A stretch of 64,000 nt of DNA from CALDTK01 sp965215115 (GTDB taxonomy: Bacteria; Bacteroidota; Bacteroidia; Chitinophagales; Saprospiraceae). A program made the translations under genes and the position numbers. The stretch covers positions 3,472,001 to 3,536,000 of the forward strand of contig OZ244050.1 in the NCBI GenBank assembly GCA_965215115.1. The letters run 5' to 3'. The notes under the pieces were generated by a model. It searched no databases. It was given only the letters and a program-made list of their open reading frames with translations, and was not told where the DNA came from. Below, piece by piece: positions 26,796 to 35,648 of this stretch (position 1 is its first letter; every line of letters begins with the position of its first letter).

Positions 26796-28163
26796 ATGAC
26801 GATTAAATCAGCTTTGGGATTTGCCCTCGGTTTAGGCTTCGCCACTTTCGCCGGCGCCCAGGCCGACCCCTGTGCCACTTGGGAGCAGCTCGGCGCCAAG
26901 GCCAAGGACGAGGCCATCACGAATCACACCCTCTACCGCGACCTCGTCAAGGCCCAGAACTACGAGGAGGCTTTTCCGCTGTGGCAGAAGGTGTACAGCG
27001 TGGCCCCGGCCGCCGACGGGAAGCGCTCGACGCACTACGCCGACGGGCGCGCGATCTACCTCGCGAAGTTCAACGCCGCCACCGACACCACCGAGAAGCA
27101 GAAGTACTCCGACATGGTGATGCGGCTCTACGAGGAGCAGCACAAGTGCTACCCCAAGGAGTCGGCCGCGCTGTACACCGACGAGGTGTACACCATGTTC
27201 TACGTGCTGAAGCGCCCCTACGAAGAAGAGTACGAGGTGCTGATGCGCGCCCTGGAGCTCACGGGCGACGACGCCGACTTCCGCCTACTCACGCCGCTCG
27301 GGTACGTGACGTCGTACCAGTACACGTCCAAGAGCATCTCCGACAAGGAGGCCCGCCGCCTGATCGAGGTCGCGCGCGGGATTGCGCAGTTGCACAAGGA
27401 GAAGGCCGACGCCCAGCAGTACGCCGACGCGATCATCGCCCACGACGCCGCCGTCAAGGGGATCGAGCCGTACGTGTTCGACTGTAACTACTTCTTGCCG
27501 GAGTTCGAGGCCGACTACGCAAACTTGCCGCCAGCCGCGACCGCGGACGAGGACGGGCTCGCCGCCCGCGAGGACCTCGTGCGCCGGATGCTCGGCGCCA
27601 ACTGCGCGCGCGCCGAGGTGGCGCTCGTCACGAAGCTCGACGAGGAGATCTCCTCGATCCGCAAGCGCATCTACGAGGAGAACAACCCGATGTCCGTGGC
27701 GAAGAACATGTACGAGTCCGGTGATGTCGACGGCGCGCTGGCCAAGTACGAGGAGGTCGCCGCGACGGCCGACAACCAGCTCAAGGGCTCGATCTACCTC
27801 CAGATGGCGGGCATCTACCGCGTCGACAAGCGCAACTTCTCGCAGGCGCGCAACTACGCCCGCAGGGCGGCCGCCACGCGCCCGGGCTGGGGCAAGCCCT
27901 ACATCCTCATCGGCGACCTGTACGCCTCCTCGAGCAGCAGCTGCTCCACCGACCCGTTCCAGCAACGCGTGGTGATCCTCGCGGCGATCGACGAGTACGC
28001 CCGCGCCAAGGGTGATCCGAGTACCGCCGGCGAGGCCCAGAACCGCATCAACAAGTACTCCGGGTCGACGCCCTCGGCCGAGATGATGTTCCAGCGCGGC
28101 CTCAAGCCCGGGGCCTCCGCGAGCACCGGGTGCTGGGTCGGCGAGACGGTCACGCTTCGCTAG
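26796..28163 (+). CDS. Exported TPR-type protein
   Basis: 455 residues with signal peptide (ALGFALGLGFATFAGAQA). Helical repeat sequence throughout: NYEEAFPLWQKVYSVAP near residue 50, and a C-terminal pair including GDVDGALAKYEEVA, QARNYARRAA and RPGWGKPYILIGDLYASS. Probably a periplasmic or outer-membrane-associated scaffold. It has a diverged, disrupted paralogue immediately downstream. Function unknown. Confidence 0.75.
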   Translation: MTIKSALGFALGLGFATFAGAQADPCATWEQLGAKAKDEAITNHTLYRDLVKAQNYEEAFPLWQKVYSVAPAADGKRSTHYADGRAIYLAKFNAATDTTEKQKYSDMVMRLYEEQHKCYPKESAALYTDEVYTMFYVLKRPYEEEYEVLMRALELTGDDADFRLLTPLGYVTSYQYTSKSISDKEARRLIEVARGIAQLHKEKADAQQYADAIIAHDAAVKGIEPYVFDCNYFLPEFEADYANLPPAATADEDGLAAREDLVRRMLGANCARAEVALVTKLDEEISSIRKRIYEENNPMSVAKNMYESGDVDGALAKYEEVAATADNQLKGSIYLQMAGIYRVDKRNFSQARNYARRAAATRPGWGKPYILIGDLYASSSSSCSTDPFQQRVVILAAIDEYARAKGDPSTAGEAQNRINKYSGSTPSAEMMFQRGLKPGASASTGCWVGETVTLR

Positions 28164-28193
28164 GGCCAGCGCCATCGTTCTAGACCTTCTTTC

Positions 28194-28233
28194 GCAGCCC
28201 GAGGACACAGCCGTGTCTTCGGGCTGCGTTTTT
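28194..28233 (+). terminator. Strong Rho-independent terminator
   Basis: 15-bp stem (28194-28208 against 28213-28227, one G-T wobble), 4-nt loop, then GTTTTTGG. It ends the purH-coaX-barrel-TPR operon. Confidence 0.9.
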
Positions 28234-28236
28234 GGT

Positions 28237-28244
28237 TACCTTTC
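28237..28244 (+). promoter_or_regulatory. Candidate -7 box for the second TPR gene
   Basis: TACCTTTC, 21 bp before ATG 28266 and just after the terminator; one mismatch to TAnnTTTG. Confidence 0.35.
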
Positions 28245-28265
28245 CCTCGCAAACCCCGCAAATCA

Positions 28266-29725
28266 ATGAGACTACTTACCTACGCGGCCGGCCTGGCCCT
28301 CTGTGCCGCCGCAGCCTGCACGCCGAAGGCCACCGACACCGGTACCGCCGCCGCCAAGAAGCCCACCACCACCCAGCCCACGCAGCCGAGCATGATGGGC
28401 GGCAAGAAGCTGAGCGACTGTCGGAAGTTTTCGGACAACCCGAACGCCGATGCCCTCACGGACGACTACGTGATCTACCGGGACTTCATGAAGACCGAGA
28501 ACATGGCGCAGGCGTACCCGCTGTGGCAAAAGGTCTACGCCGCGGCCCCGGCCGCCGACGGTATGCGAAATACCGTGTTCGTCGACGGGATTTCGCCTTC
28601 ATGGAGTACTTCATGAACGAGACCGACGGATACGCGACCAAGAAGGCGGAGTACCGCGACCGGGTGTTCGCCCTGTACGACGAGCTCGACAAGCTGCTAC
28701 CCCGACGGTGGCTACGTGCCTGCGCGCAAAGGTTTCGACTACTTCTACAAGTACCCCGGGGCCGTGAGCGAAGCTCGACGACTACAAGCTTGTTCAAGGA
28801 GGCCATCCGGCGTGACAGCATGGAGGTCGGCGAGTACATCCTCAATCCGATGACGAGTCTCCTGGTCGAGCTCCACGAAGCCGGCGAGATCTCGGACGAC
28901 GAGGCCAAGGAGATTCGGCCGCTTCATCCTCGAGCGGTTACGCAAACTGGAAATGCCGACGCCAAGACCGCCAACGACCGCGAGCGCCTCAAGCTCATCA
29001 AGGGCTACGTGCCGGACCGGCTGGTCTACTTCGAGCAGCTCAAGGGCTTCTACGACTGCGGCTACTACAAGGGCAAGTACCTCCCGGAGCTCGAGGGCAA
29101 GGAGAGCGACTGCGTACTGCTGTCGCAGACGATCGGCTACCTGCGCTACGGTGGCTGTAATTCCAGCGATCCGGACATCGTGCGTCTCACGGCCAAGTAC
29201 AACGAGAGTTGCCGCCAGGAAGTAGCCTCGAGCAGCGGCTGTAGCGCCAACTCCCTCCTCCAAAGCGGCGACTACCGCGACGCCATCGAGTGCCTCCAGG
29301 ACCGCTACAACAACGCCACGGATGCCAAGTCGAAGGGCGACCTCGCCCTCATCATCGCGAAGGTGTACTATGGCAACCTCCGCAACTTCGGCCAGGCCCG
29401 CAACTGGGCCCGCAAGGCCGCCAACGACCGCGGCGGCTGGGGTGAGCCCTACATCCTCATCGGCAAGCTCTACGCCTCGAGCGGACCCCTCTGCGGCACG
29501 GGTACGGGCTTCGATTCGCAGCGCGTCGTCTGGGCGGCGATCGACCAGTGGGTCAAGGCCCGCAACGTGGACGGAAGCGCCGCCTCGGAGGCCAACTCCC
29601 TCATCGGCAAGTACACACAGTACCTCCCGACGAAGGGCGACCTCTTCCAGCGGAGCCTGAAAGAAGGCCAGTCCTACACCGTGCCGTGTTGGATCGGGGA
29701 GTCGACGACGGTGCGGGGCATTTAA
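28266..29725 (+). pseudogene. TPR-type lipoprotein paralogue, interrupted by several indels
   Basis: Starts with a lipoprotein signal (LALCAAAACTPK) and EDs matching the upstream TPR protein (AYPLWQKVYAAAPAADG versus AFPLWQKVYSVAPAADG). The frame is lost near 28590 and the sense continues in another frame (FAFMEYFMNETDGYATKKAEYRD is split across segments). Further shifts are apparent near 28697 (true sense YPDGGYVPARKGFDYFYKYP), 28770-28790, 28915 (FILERLRKLEM) and 28957. From 28960 it is intact to CWIGESTTVRGI. At least five indels in 370 bp, with the flanks well conserved, imply a pseudogene or a badly resolved patch of assembly. Confidence 0.7.
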
Positions 29726-29822
29726 CCAATCGCACCACCGTGAGACTGGACAGCGCACAGTCGCGGTCGCCAGACGAGCCGCTGCGGCCCTCCGCGCCCC
29801 TAATCGACAGCCCATCGCCCCC

Positions 29823-30632
29823 TACCGCATCGCCCTGCCCCAGTTCGAGGGGCCCTTCGACCTCCTGCTGTTCTTCATCGAGCGGGACGAGATCGACATC
29901 GCCAACATCCCGATCGCCAGGATCACGGACGATTTCCTCGGCTACATCCGGGAGGCGAAGGCGCTCGACATTAGCCTCGCGGGCGACTTCATCGTCGTCG
30001 CGGCTACCCTGATGTCGATCAAGTCCCGGGTGCTGCTCCCGCGGCTCGACAAGGATGAGGTCGGCAACGACATCGACCCCCGCCAGGAGCTCGTCGACCG
30101 CCTCGTCGAGTACCGCCGCTACCGCGGGATCATCGAGCAGATGCGCCAGCTCGAGGAAGGACGCAGCCGGCAATTCGCACGTCCCCTCGTGGCGCAACTC
30201 TCGGAAGAGTTGCTCGGCGACGCCAGGGCGGAGGCCGAGTGGGAGTCGATCACGCTCTACAAACTCCTCAAGACCTTCGAGCGCGTGCTCGCCAGACAAG
30301 CCGACCGCCAGGCGCGACCCGTACACCGGGTGATGCGTTGGCCTTACACCGTCGAGGAGGAGCGCGAGCGCGTCCTGCGCAACGTCCGACTGCGGGGACG
30401 GGTGCCCTTCGGGGTCCTGTTCGGAGAGTGTGCCAACCGCGTCCACGCCATCGTGACTTTTCTGGCGCTGCTCGAGCTACTCAACGCGGCTCAGGTCGGG
30501 ATACAGGTGAGGAGCGAGGACTTCAACGACTTCCTGATCACGGAGCCGACGTACGAGGCCAGAGTATCGGCGGCACTCACGACCGAAGTGCCGCGGGAGC
30601 GGGATCTGGTCGCGGATGGAGCCCTGGAGTAA
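29823..30632 (+). CDS. scpA: Segregation and condensation protein A (start unclear)
   Basis: Kleisin subunit of the SMC-ScpAB chromosome condensation complex. Homology starts YRIALPQFEGPFDLLLFFIERDE at 29823 and runs 269 residues to the stop, including MSIKSRVLLPR and a C-terminal winged-helix region (VTFLALLELL). In this frame no ATG, GTG or TTG exists between the stop at 29658 and 29823. The first in-frame ATG (30012) would delete the conserved N-terminal domain. A GTG at 29740 in another frame could be the true start with an indel before 29823. scpB is not adjacent. Confidence 0.8.
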   Translation, partial: YRIALPQFEGPFDLLLFFIERDEIDIANIPIARITDDFLGYIREAKALDISLAGDFIVVAATLMSIKSRVLLPRLDKDEVGNDIDPRQELVDRLVEYRRYRGIIEQMRQLEEGRSRQFARPLVAQLSEELLGDARAEAEWESITLYKLLKTFERVLARQADRQARPVHRVMRWPYTVEEERERVLRNVRLRGRVPFGVLFGECANRVHAIVTFLALLELLNAAQVGIQVRSEDFNDFLITEPTYEARVSAALTTEVPRERDLVADGALE

Positions 30633-30664
30633 TGCGTGACGGTCGCTGAGCTAAGTCGATTTGT

Positions 30665-32983
30665 CTAGTCACGGGTAGCCAGTGGCTCGGCCAGCCAGGA
30701 CGATATCCAATCTGCCCAGTCCTCGGCTGCCTGCGCCTGCGCGGTTTCGGGCGAGGCTTGCGCCGGTACGGTCTGTTCGCTCGCACCAGGCTGCACGGTG
30801 GCTGCGGCCGCTGCATCAGCGGTGCTCGTTGCGGCGGCGGTGGGGCTTTTTAGCAAAACCCCTAACGTCGCGCTCAGCTTCCGTCGCTCCGACTTCGTGA
30901 ACCGACCCATCGTGCGCCTCAGGACCGGCAGCAGACTCCTGAAGTCACCGAGATTGATACCCTCGAGCCAAACCGTGATGGCCATAAGGATCTCTGGCTG
31001 GTGAATCAGTACCTGGGCGCTGCTGTACAAAAAACCCTCGACGTAGTGACCGGTGGCGTCGATGGGGACACCCGCCCCGAGCGCCATGCCCAAAAGATGT
31101 CTCGACCGGACCGCGTCGAGCGATTCGGCATCTACGAGCGTCCGGTGCGCGAAACCCTTCAACAGTGGGTGGGCCCGCGGGGCCGCGGCGAGCTCGCGCA
31201 GGGCGCGCTCCCACAAGCTGCGGAGCGTTTCGTCCTCCAGCATCCCGACATAGGGCTGCAGGGTCTTGAGCAAGTCGAAGCCCAGGCTGGCGGCCTCCTC
31301 GTCGATGTCCTCACTCGCACCGACGAGGCCCACCGCCAGCTTGGGCAGCAGCACGGCGTTGACGCCCTCGAGGACGGCGGCGTCGGCGAGGCGGAGGGAG
31401 TGGTAGCGGGCGAGCCTGAGCAAACTCGGTAACGCCCGCGCGAGCATCCACGCGTCCACCGTCGCGGCGGCCCGGTCCTTGATCACCGCGGCGAGGGTCG
31501 ACAGGTCGTCGTGGAGGCCAGCGAGGACGATGAGGTCTACCGAGCGGACGAGTTCCATCAGGTCGTCGGCCTCGGCGAGTCGCTCGTAGAGGGCGTTGCG
31601 GGCCGCCTCCTCCACCGTGTGTCCGTGGCGGTGCGCGCTGATGAGCAGGACCGCGAAGTCCGGCGCCCAGTGCAGTCGCCAGCTTTCCTTAAACGTCCCC
31701 AGGGCGCCACCGCGGTCCACGACGCGATCGCCGAAGGGGATGTCGAGCAGGAGGAGCTGGCAGATCAGCTGCGAGGCGGCGAGGTGCGCCGCCTTACGGA
31801 GGTCGAGGCTTTTCTCCGCCGGCTCCATGTCGCGGTAGACTTTCAGGAGCCGCACCTCCTTGAGGCGGGCCTCGAGGTCTTGCTGCAGCGGCAGGCTCGA
31901 CATGCCGACCGGGACGCTGCCGCTCGTCCGGAAGCTCTCGACGCTCCGCATCGCGCGCTCGAGCATCGTTTCCGAACCCTGCGCGAGCGTACTGCGCGCG
32001 GCCTCCTGGATCTCGTCGAGCCCCTCGAGCGCCAGGCCACGCAGCACCTTGAGGCTACTCGCCAGCTCGACCGCGTCGACGATCTGCGCGGTGGACGCCG
32101 CCGCGCCCGCGTCCCGCATCTCGCGGGCGATCATCGTGAGGTAGGCCTCGGTGGCGGTCGCGGGGTCTCGGTAGAGCAGGTCGTACCACACCGGTGAGAC
32201 CACCCCGGCCCCGTAGCCACCCCCGCTCCGGAGCCGCTCGTAGGTCCACGGTATCCACGCCTGGTCTAGCTTGACGGGCGCGATACCCGTTTTTGCGGAA
32301 GCGTAGCCGGCCCCCGTTTTGCGTAAGCGTGACAGCAGCCCCTTGCCTTCGCCGTCGGGGAGCGCCGCGGCGTGCCAGGCCCCGCACACGAACGCCACCG
32401 ACGCTGCGCCCCCGCGGATGACCCTGGCGATCTCCCGGGCCATGTGCATCTCGCGCAGGGTACACTCCGCGTCGGTCGCCTCTGGGTAGGCCTCCCGCAG
32501 CGTCGTGATCATCGCGGTCACGGCCGGGAAGATGCCGGCGTCGTGGTCGGTGAGTTCGAAGGTCTTCTCCCACCAGCGCTCGCGGTCGGCGTAGCCCGCC
32601 AGTTTGGCGAGTTCTCCGAGGGGGTCTACGCGGAGCTTGTGCCGGGGCCTAGATTTTTGGTTGAGCGCGATCATCAGTTTCGTCGGCAGGTCGACCGGCA
32701 CGATGGGGATGCCGCGCCCCGCGGCCCACCGCATGGCGACCCACTCCGGGCTAAAACCGGCGAGCGGGTAGTACAGCGCCTGCTGCACGTCGACGGGGGC
32801 GTAGGCGACGAGCGAGACGGGCGCCCGTAGCGCGGGATCGGCGACGTGCCCGAGGACCTCCGTGAAGTCCGCCGGCATCTCGACCGCGAGCACCTCGGGC
32901 GGGTCTCGCTCGAGCGCGCGGAGCACCGCCTTCGCCGAGCCGGGGCCGTGGTGGCGGATGCCGTAGGTGCGGAGCCGCGCCAC
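30665..32983 (-). CDS. DUF5682 family protein
   Basis: 772 residues from GTG 32983, just 2 bp after the stop of the MoxR-like gene. The N-terminus YGIRHHGPGSAKAVLRAL and VLAVEMPADF, followed by SLVAYAPVD, IPIVPVDLP and FVCGAWHAAAL, matches DUF5682, a family found beside MoxR ATPases. These motifs resemble TraB/ChaN-like folds (inference). The C-terminal half is helical. Biochemical role unknown. Two diverged repeat copies (32289, 32317) occur in tandem near the middle. The next expected partner, a VWA-domain gene, is absent: the following gene is scpA on the other strand, 32 bp away. Confidence 0.75.
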   Translation of the reverse strand: MARLRTYGIRHHGPGSAKAVLRALERDPPEVLAVEMPADFTEVLGHVADPALRAPVSLVAYAPVDVQQALYYPLAGFSPEWVAMRWAAGRGIPIVPVDLPTKLMIALNQKSRPRHKLRVDPLGELAKLAGYADRERWWEKTFELTDHDAGIFPAVTAMITTLREAYPEATDAECTLREMHMAREIARVIRGGAASVAFVCGAWHAAALPDGEGKGLLSRLRKTGAGYASAKTGIAPVKLDQAWIPWTYERLRSGGGYGAGVVSPVWYDLLYRDPATATEAYLTMIAREMRDAGAAASTAQIVDAVELASSLKVLRGLALEGLDEIQEAARSTLAQGSETMLERAMRSVESFRTSGSVPVGMSSLPLQQDLEARLKEVRLLKVYRDMEPAEKSLDLRKAAHLAASQLICQLLLLDIPFGDRVVDRGGALGTFKESWRLHWAPDFAVLLISAHRHGHTVEEAARNALYERLAEADDLMELVRSVDLIVLAGLHDDLSTLAAVIKDRAAATVDAWMLARALPSLLRLARYHSLRLADAAVLEGVNAVLLPKLAVGLVGASEDIDEEAASLGFDLLKTLQPYVGMLEDETLRSLWERALRELAAAPRAHPLLKGFAHRTLVDAESLDAVRSRHLLGMALGAGVPIDATGHYVEGFLYSSAQVLIHQPEILMAITVWLEGINLGDFRSLLPVLRRTMGRFTKSERRKLSATLGVLLKSPTAAATSTADAAAAATVQPGASEQTVPAQASPETAQAQAAEDWADWISSWLAEPLATRD

Positions 32984-32985
32984 GG

Positions 32986-34095
32986 CTACTCGGCCTTCGT
33001 TTCGCCGCCGAACTCGGTGAGGGCCTCGTACCACGCGCGCCACTCGCCGGTGCGTTGCCGCAAGACCCCCTCGACGTAGCTGCGCCACGCCGCCCCGTCG
33101 CGGTCGGGGTCCCGGATGACGGCAGCCCGCAGGCTCGGCGCCATGTCGGCGATGCGCGGCTGCCCGTCCCCGAAGAAGGTCGCGAGGCTCACCGCGTTCT
33201 CGACCACGGAGATCGCCTCGGCGGTCGACAGCCCGGCGCTCGTCTCCTGGACCTTCGTCGCGCCGTCGAGCGTCTTGCCGCCGCGCAGCTCCCTAAAGAC
33301 AGTCACGAGGCGCTCGATCTCGGCGATGGTGTCGGCTTTCGCCAAAACCCCCCGCGCCTCCCCGACGCTGGCGCGCTCGCGCACGATGCGGATCTCCTCG
33401 GAGAGCGAGGCCGGCGCCGGGAGCACGACCGTGTTGAAGCGCCGCCGCAGCGCCGTCGAGAGCTCGTTGACGCCGCGGTCGCGCTCGTTGGCCGTCGCGA
33501 TGACGTTGAACCCCGCCACGGCCTGGACCTCGGTGCTCAGCTCCGGCACCGGCAGCGTCTTCTCGCTGAGCACGGTGATGAGGCTGTCCTGCACCTCGCT
33601 CGGGATGCGCGTCAGCTCCTCGATGCGGACCAGGCTCCCGCGGCGCATGGCTTCCATCACGGGGCTCGGCACGAGGGCCTCGCGGGAGGGGCCTTTGCTG
33701 ATGAGCGAGGCGTAGTTCCAGCCGTAGCGCAGGGCATCCTCACTGAGGCCGGCCGTGCCCTGCACCAGGAGGGTCGAGTCGCCGGAGACGGCCGCGGCGA
33801 GGTGTTCGGAGACCCAGGTCTTGGCCGTGCCGGGGACGCCCGCGAGCAGCAGGCCCCGCTGCGTCGTGAGCGTGGCGACGGCCACCTCGACGAGGCGCCG
33901 GTCCCCGATGTACTTCGCGCGGATGTCCACGCCGTCGACGGTGCCGCCCATGAGGTAGTCGACCACCGCCCGCGGGGACATGCGCCAGTTGGGGGGGCGG
34001 GTGTGCGTGTCGGTCTCGGCGAGGTGCGCGAGTTCGGCGGCGTACACCTGCTCGTGGTGTGGGCGGAGGACCTGGGTGGCGGGGGCGTCTGGCAT
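32986..34095 (-). CDS. MoxR-like AAA+ ATPase
   Basis: 369 residues from ATG 34095 (MPDAPATQ); the longer open frame is Pro-rich and unlikely. Walker A GVPGTAKT at about residue 86, Walker B LVRIEELTRIP, sensor region FNVIATANERDRGVNELSTALRRRF with arginine finger. MoxR ATPases act as chaperones that load or remodel metal-binding or VWA-domain proteins. It sits between DUF5691 (13 bp upstream) and DUF5682 (2 bp downstream), a conserved gene set. An exact repeat copy at 33334 encodes VLAKA. Confidence 0.88.
   Translation of the reverse strand: MPDAPATQVLRPHHEQVYAAELAHLAETDTHTRPPNWRMSPRAVVDYLMGGTVDGVDIRAKYIGDRRLVEVAVATLTTQRGLLLAGVPGTAKTWVSEHLAAAVSGDSTLLVQGTAGLSEDALRYGWNYASLISKGPSREALVPSPVMEAMRRGSLVRIEELTRIPSEVQDSLITVLSEKTLPVPELSTEVQAVAGFNVIATANERDRGVNELSTALRRRFNTVVLPAPASLSEEIRIVRERASVGEARGVLAKADTIAEIERLVTVFRELRGGKTLDGATKVQETSAGLSTAEAISVVENAVSLATFFGDGQPRIADMAPSLRAAVIRDPDRDGAAWRSYVEGVLRQRTGEWRAWYEALTEFGGETKAE
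33334..33349 (-). repeat. exact copy of interspersed 16-mer
   Basis: GGCTTTCGCCAAAACC on the plus strand, VLAKA on the coding strand of the MoxR-like ATPase. Confidence 0.85.
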
Positions 34096-34108
34096 GGGCG
34101 GCGGCAAG

Positions 34109-35515
34109 CTACGGGGCGCTACCGAGGGCGGCATCGAGTGTGGCGGCTTTCGCCAAAACACTCAGCATCTGCTCCGGGAGTTGGCCGAAGTGGGGCTTTT
34201 GCTGGAAGTCGTGGAGCAGGCCCACGGTGTCGGGATGTAGTTTCGTGATGAACCTGGTCGCGAGGGCGGTCGTGCCCGTTCCAAAACCACGCAGCGCATC
34301 GGTCGCGAGTCGTTCGCTGTCCTCGGGGCTGAGGTAGTGGTCGCCGACGCGGAGGAAGTCGACGAACGCCGGGTCGCCCCAGCCATTCTCGGAAGCCTGG
34401 GCGTAGTTGGACAGGGACCTGGCGTAGTCCTCGGCGTCCATCGCGGCGAGGCAAGTCTGCAGGGCGGGCGCCCGGCGGAGGAGTCGGTTGTCCGACTCGC
34501 TCGCGAGGTCGAACAGGCGGCTCGCCGTGGCGCTAGCCTGCGTCAGGTGCGCCGCGAGCGCCAGGGTTTGGAACCTGGCGGGGTCGATCTCGGCGGCGTA
34601 CGATTTGGAGTCACCCTTGCGGACGCTCTTGGGCTCACCCATGCGGGCGCCCTCGAGCACGAGGTCGGCCGCTAGCTTCTGGGTCCGGTAGGTGGCCTCT
34701 AGTTCGGGATCGTCGGTGTTGGTGGGCCCAGCGACGGCGAGGAGGAGTGCCTGGACCGTCCTCGCGGGTGCCGGTGTCCCCCCCGGGGTGAGCAGGGCGA
34801 CGACCTCGTCGAGCGGCATCGCTTCGCAGAGGCGATCCTCGCGGCAGAGTCGTCGGAGGCAGGTGGTCACGGTGGGCTCGAGTCGCGCGGCGTCGATGCG
34901 GGCGCTCACGATTTCGCGGTAGGGCGTTCGAAGTTTTGGCGAAAGCCCCCTCGCCTGCGCGGTACCGATCGCGAAGCCCAGGAGCAGCGGCCGGAGTTTG
35001 ATCTCGCGTTCGTTAGCGGTTTTGGCGAAAGCCGCCTCTATATTCTCGGGCAGGAACGCATCACCACTGCTGTACGGACCCAGCGGCGCGAGCGCCATCA
35101 GGTACGCGCCACGCGGCCCGAGGAGCCCGAGGTGAGCAGGGCGCAGCGACTTTCGCGAACGCAGTCTGCCGAGCCCGGCGATGAGGTGGGGGCCCGGCAG
35201 TAGGAGCCCGCGACGCAACAGAAAACCTTCGGGCTGATCGGCTTTAAGCGCGTCGAGCTCGAGCCAGAGCTCCCCGAGCGTGGCCCCGAGATCTCCGGGG
35301 TCGGGATGCTCGGGCGAAGGGGCCAGGGGCTCGGCGTGCGCACCGGGCTCGTCGTCGGGGAGGCGGAGCGCATGGGCGACGGCGCCCTCCGTGAGCAAGG
35401 CCAGCCCCCGGCGCGACGGCGCATCCGCCCCCGGGGAAAGCTGGGCGGCACGTGCGGAGCGCCCGGGGGACAGCGGTTTTCGCGAAAGCCCGAGCAGGAG
35501 CGAAGCGGTGGTCAC
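34109..35515 (-). CDS. DUF5691 family protein
   Basis: 468 residues from GTG 35515; an upstream ATG at 35650 would overlap the atpD start region and give low-complexity sequence. Helical, Leu/Ala-rich protein with ERLATDALRGFGTGTTALATRFI near the end, as expected for DUF5691, a family associated with MoxR/DUF5682 clusters. Function unknown. It carries four repeat copies: 34145 (VLAKA), 34933 (LSPK), 35018 (AFAKT, exact) and the perfectly palindromic variant at 35475, the highest load of any gene here besides murF-alr. Confidence 0.65.
   Translation of the reverse strand: MTTASLLLGLSRKPLSPGRSARAAQLSPGADAPSRRGLALLTEGAVAHALRLPDDEPGAHAEPLAPSPEHPDPGDLGATLGELWLELDALKADQPEGFLLRRGLLLPGPHLIAGLGRLRSRKSLRPAHLGLLGPRGAYLMALAPLGPYSSGDAFLPENIEAAFAKTANEREIKLRPLLLGFAIGTAQARGLSPKLRTPYREIVSARIDAARLEPTVTTCLRRLCREDRLCEAMPLDEVVALLTPGGTPAPARTVQALLLAVAGPTNTDDPELEATYRTQKLAADLVLEGARMGEPKSVRKGDSKSYAAEIDPARFQTLALAAHLTQASATASRLFDLASESDNRLLRRAPALQTCLAAMDAEDYARSLSNYAQASENGWGDPAFVDFLRVGDHYLSPEDSERLATDALRGFGTGTTALATRFITKLHPDTVGLLHDFQQKPHFGQLPEQMLSVLAKAATLDAALGSAP
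34145..34159 (-). repeat. 15/16 copy of interspersed repeat
   Basis: GGCTTTCGCCAAAAC followed by A. It encodes VLAKA near the C-terminus of the DUF5691 protein. Confidence 0.75.
34933..34947 (+). repeat. 15/16 copy of interspersed repeat
   Basis: GTTTTGGCGAAAGCC, read LSPK on the coding strand, 71 bp from the exact copy at 35018. Confidence 0.75.
35018..35033 (+). repeat. exact copy of interspersed 16-mer
   Basis: GGTTTTGGCGAAAGCC, AFAKT on the coding strand of the DUF5691 gene. Confidence 0.85.
35475..35490. repeat. Near-perfect palindromic variant of the 16-mer
   Basis: GGTTTTCGCGAAAGCC: the centre is the self-complementary TTTCGCGAAA. It lies eight codons after the DUF5691 start codon. 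Confidence 0.7.
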
Positions 35516-35591
35516 GGTGGTTGATTTGCGGGAATGCGGTACGGTACCGAAAGGTCGGGAAGGTGGGTATGGCGAACGGGTTTCGTCGGAG

Positions 35592-35599
35592 TATCTTCG
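35592..35599 (+). promoter_or_regulatory. Candidate -7 box for atpD-atpC
   Basis: TATCTTCG, 49 bp ahead of the atpD ATG, one of several TAYCTTCG boxes preceding genes in this window. Confidence 0.4.
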
Positions 35600-35648
35600 C
35601 GGCCGATTTCGGGGGCAGCCCGTAAGTACAACAAATCGAGTTAGCGAC

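Noticed and set aside
28920..28950. GGTTACGCAAACTGG as a repeat copy that broke the TPR pseudogene
   Set aside because: Too diverged (few matches) and the frame break there is separate.
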